Positions 60,382 through 61,629 of a DNA stretch of 61,629 bases are shown piece by piece. Below the pieces are notes generated by a model. It had not been told where the DNA came from and searched no databases. It worked only from the letters and a program-made list of their open reading frames with translations. This stretch comes from an uncultured bacterium. GTDB lineage: Bacteria; Vulcanimicrobiota; Vulcanimicrobiia; Vulcanimicrobiales; Vulcanimicrobiaceae. The stretch covers positions 1-61,629 of the forward strand of contig CAIKPM010000014.1 of NCBI GenBank assembly GCA_903829325.1. Direction: 5' to 3'. The position numbers and the translations under genes are program-made. How positions within the stretch are numbered: position 1 is the stretch's first letter; every line of letters starts with the position of its first letter.

Positions 60382-61629
60382 ATGAAGAAACGTACCCCGA
60401 AAGCAAAGTCGCCCCCTAAAAACAAGATTAGTTCCCCGCCTGTACCTCTGCTTTTAAGCGATTCATCCCCGACTCAGCCTTCGCGTATTCAGGCGTTGGT
60501 ACGTGGTTTCTTAAGCATACTTGGCATTGGCGTATTCGCATTTACGCCAAGTTTGGCTCAAGCTGGTTCAAACGATAGTATCTATGTCACTGAGGCGAAT
60601 GATAATGCATCGTCTGAGGAGACTGATCTTGGTGTTGGTGCGGGGACCTCGCTTGCTGCTGATACAGGTAATACGTCGCTTGGATATTCCGCTGGTACGA
60701 ATGTCAGCGGTTCCTACAATACTGCCAGTGGAACCAGCGCGAATACGAACGTGACCGGTGATTACAACACTGGTCTTGGTGCGTATGCGAGCCAAAACGT
60801 CACAGGTAGTTATAATATTGGAACAGGTTTTGGCGCCAGTATCTCGGTCACCGGTAATGATAATATTGCCCAGGGATATAGTGCTGGCAATAGCGTGGCG
60901 GGGTATGACAATCTTGCTCTTGGTACGTACTCGGGCTTAAATGTAACAGGAAGTCAAAATCTTTCGTATGGATATGCCGCCGGACAAAACGTCACTGGAA
61001 CGGGCAACATTGCGTTAGGGACAAGCGCTGGCAGAAATGTCATTGGCAATGACACTATTGCGATTGGTACGGGTGCACGTGCTACCGTAAATGGTGCGGT
61101 TGCGATAGGTTCGGGAGCGGTTAACAGTACAGCTGGGACCGTCCAATTTGGTCCTACCGGAAGCACGATGCGTTTAACCAATGTGGCGGATGGCACTGGT
61201 AACAACGATGCGGTAAATTACGAGCAGCTCACAGCTGCTTCGAGTGCATTAAATATTGCTTTGGTGAGTTCGTCAGGAACCCTGAACGCTGCGCTAATTA
61301 GCGTCTCGAGCAATATCAATAGTTCGCTTACGGGCGCGTCTGGTAATGTCAATACGTCACTGGTGAGCACCTCCGGCGTGATTAATACGGCTTTGGTGAG
61401 CTCATCGGGGAATCTGAATCAAGCGTTGATTAGCGTTTCTGCGAATATCAATAGCTCGATTACGGGTGCATCTGGCGATCTGAATACGTCGTTGGTGAGC
61501 ACCTCTGGCGTGATTAATACGGCTTTGGTGAGCTCATCGGGAAACCTGAAACAAGCATTGATCAGTGTCTCTGCGAATATCAATAGCTCGGTCACGGGCT
61601 CCTCTGGCAATGTGAATACGTCACTGGTG
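60382..61629 (+). CDS. YadA-like trimeric autotransporter adhesin, partial (runs off the window)
   Basis: ATG 60382; no stop before the window ends. Residues 1-61 are an extended, basic signal region ending in FTPSLAQA. Residues 97-224 form a head of eight 16-residue repeats (N-x3-G-x6-V-x-G-x2) followed by two shorter YadA-type AIGxGA units. The neck has LTNVADGTGNNDAVNYEQL, the YadA connector. From 61219 the stalk consists of consecutive 11-residue units (for example NTALVSSSGNL), grouped in 44-residue blocks. The C-terminal anchor is not in view. It should be a surface adhesin of a diderm. Confidence 0.9.
   Translation, partial: MKKRTPKAKSPPKNKISSPPVPLLLSDSSPTQPSRIQALVRGFLSILGIGVFAFTPSLAQAGSNDSIYVTEANDNASSEETDLGVGAGTSLAADTGNTSLGYSAGTNVSGSYNTASGTSANTNVTGDYNTGLGAYASQNVTGSYNIGTGFGASISVTGNDNIAQGYSAGNSVAGYDNLALGTYSGLNVTGSQNLSYGYAAGQNVTGTGNIALGTSAGRNVIGNDTIAIGTGARATVNGAVAIGSGAVNSTAGTVQFGPTGSTMRLTNVADGTGNNDAVNYEQLTAASSALNIALVSSSGTLNAALISVSSNINSSLTGASGNVNTSLVSTSGVINTALVSSSGNLNQALISVSANINSSITGASGDLNTSLVSTSGVINTALVSSSGNLKQALISVSANINSSVTGSSGNVNTSLV
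60670..61053 (+). repeat. Eight 48-bp (16-residue) head repeats of the adhesin
   Basis: Eight uninterrupted in-frame copies encode N-x3-G-x6-V-x-G-x2, for example NIALGTSAGRNVIGND. Sequence conservation is at protein level; DNA copies are diverged. The classic YadA head unit is 14 residues, so each copy here has two more. Confidence 0.85.
61252..61629 (+). repeat. 132-bp tandem repeats in the adhesin stalk
   Basis: Units 61252-61383, 61384-61515 and 61516 to the window end are very similar; each encodes 4 x 11 residues. Identical stretches such as TTAATACGGCTTTGGTGAGC recur, so recombination between units could change stalk length. Confidence 0.9.

Noticed and set aside
60066-60419. Plus-strand open frame across the adhesin leader
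   Set aside because: It starts inside the terminator, overlaps the adhesin start and shows no family-like sequence or Shine-Dalgarno.
61252-61629. Regular repeats considered as a CRISPR array
   Set aside because: The units are directly adjacent, in frame and encode hendecads of the adhesin; there are no unique spacers.

Overview
The window reads as a chromosomal segment of a free-living, diderm, probably environmental bacterium of moderate GC content. Outer-membrane features are a TonB-dependent receptor, a trimeric autotransporter, a LolCDE-like ABC system and lipoproteins. Terrabacteria-like features are a Bacillus-type LexA box (CGAAC-N4-GTTCG) between lexA and a divergent LysM/YneA-like gene, lexA followed by a YnbB-like gene, and a rapZ-yvcK operon. 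Menaquinone is made by the futalosine route (mqnE-mqnA-mqnC). The mix would fit a diderm Terrabacteria lineage such as Eremiobacterota or a relative, but that placement is inference; no rRNA is present.

Layout. 0.2-3.8 kb: HigBA toxin-antitoxin module, an ABC exporter and an orphan gene. 3.8-4.0 kb: an apparently independent structured RNA on the minus strand with its own promoter and terminator. 4.1-10.6 kb: a membrane-tethered Clp-type ATPase, a 7Fe ferredoxin, and a LolD/FtsX/AttH export operon. 10.5-17.9 kb: an AT-richer orphan gene, sucCD and a large TonB receptor. 17.9-20.3 kb: SOS locus. 20.4-24.2 kb: PilZ protein and a coenzyme A operon (FHA-PanC fusion, CoaBC, CoaX). 24.2-32.3 kb: a calpain-like protease, an isocitrate dehydrogenase-family enzyme, FtsK and the mqn operon. 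32.3-37.9 kb (minus): DUF1858, rapZ, yvcK, CBS and cystathionine gamma-synthase/lyase, then RNase P RNA. 38-44.6 kb: small membrane proteins, msrB, a TM0106-type nuclease-helicase, and a cyd locus whose cydA carries an internal out-of-frame deletion. 44.6-46.5 kb: a small island with a truncated HAD gene, a serine recombinase tail and an AbiE-type toxin-antitoxin, ending near tRNA-Ala. 46.5-54 kb: FKBP, Fur family, SUV3 helicase, TlpA, NAGPA, tRNA-Gly and tRNA-Cys. 54-60 kb: hisF-hisI-hisE-recG-HAD-rsmD-coaD and a coiled-coil protein. 60.4 kb to the end: a trimeric autotransporter that runs off the window.

Most unusual points: (1) the unassigned structured RNA at 3826-3981; (2) several genes (ynbB-like, coaD, lolD-like, recG) whose conserved N-termini extend upstream of any ATG/GTG/TTG, three of them with a Shine-Dalgarno correctly placed before CTG, ATT or ATC; (3) an in-frame FHA-pantothenate synthetase fusion; (4) a Zn-ribbon/TM-tethered ClpA/C-like protein with a degenerate second ATPase site; (5) the cydA deletion; (6) an adhesin stalk built of perfect 11-residue repeats behind a head of 16-residue repeats; (7) an AbiE operator made of two 15-bp direct repeats.
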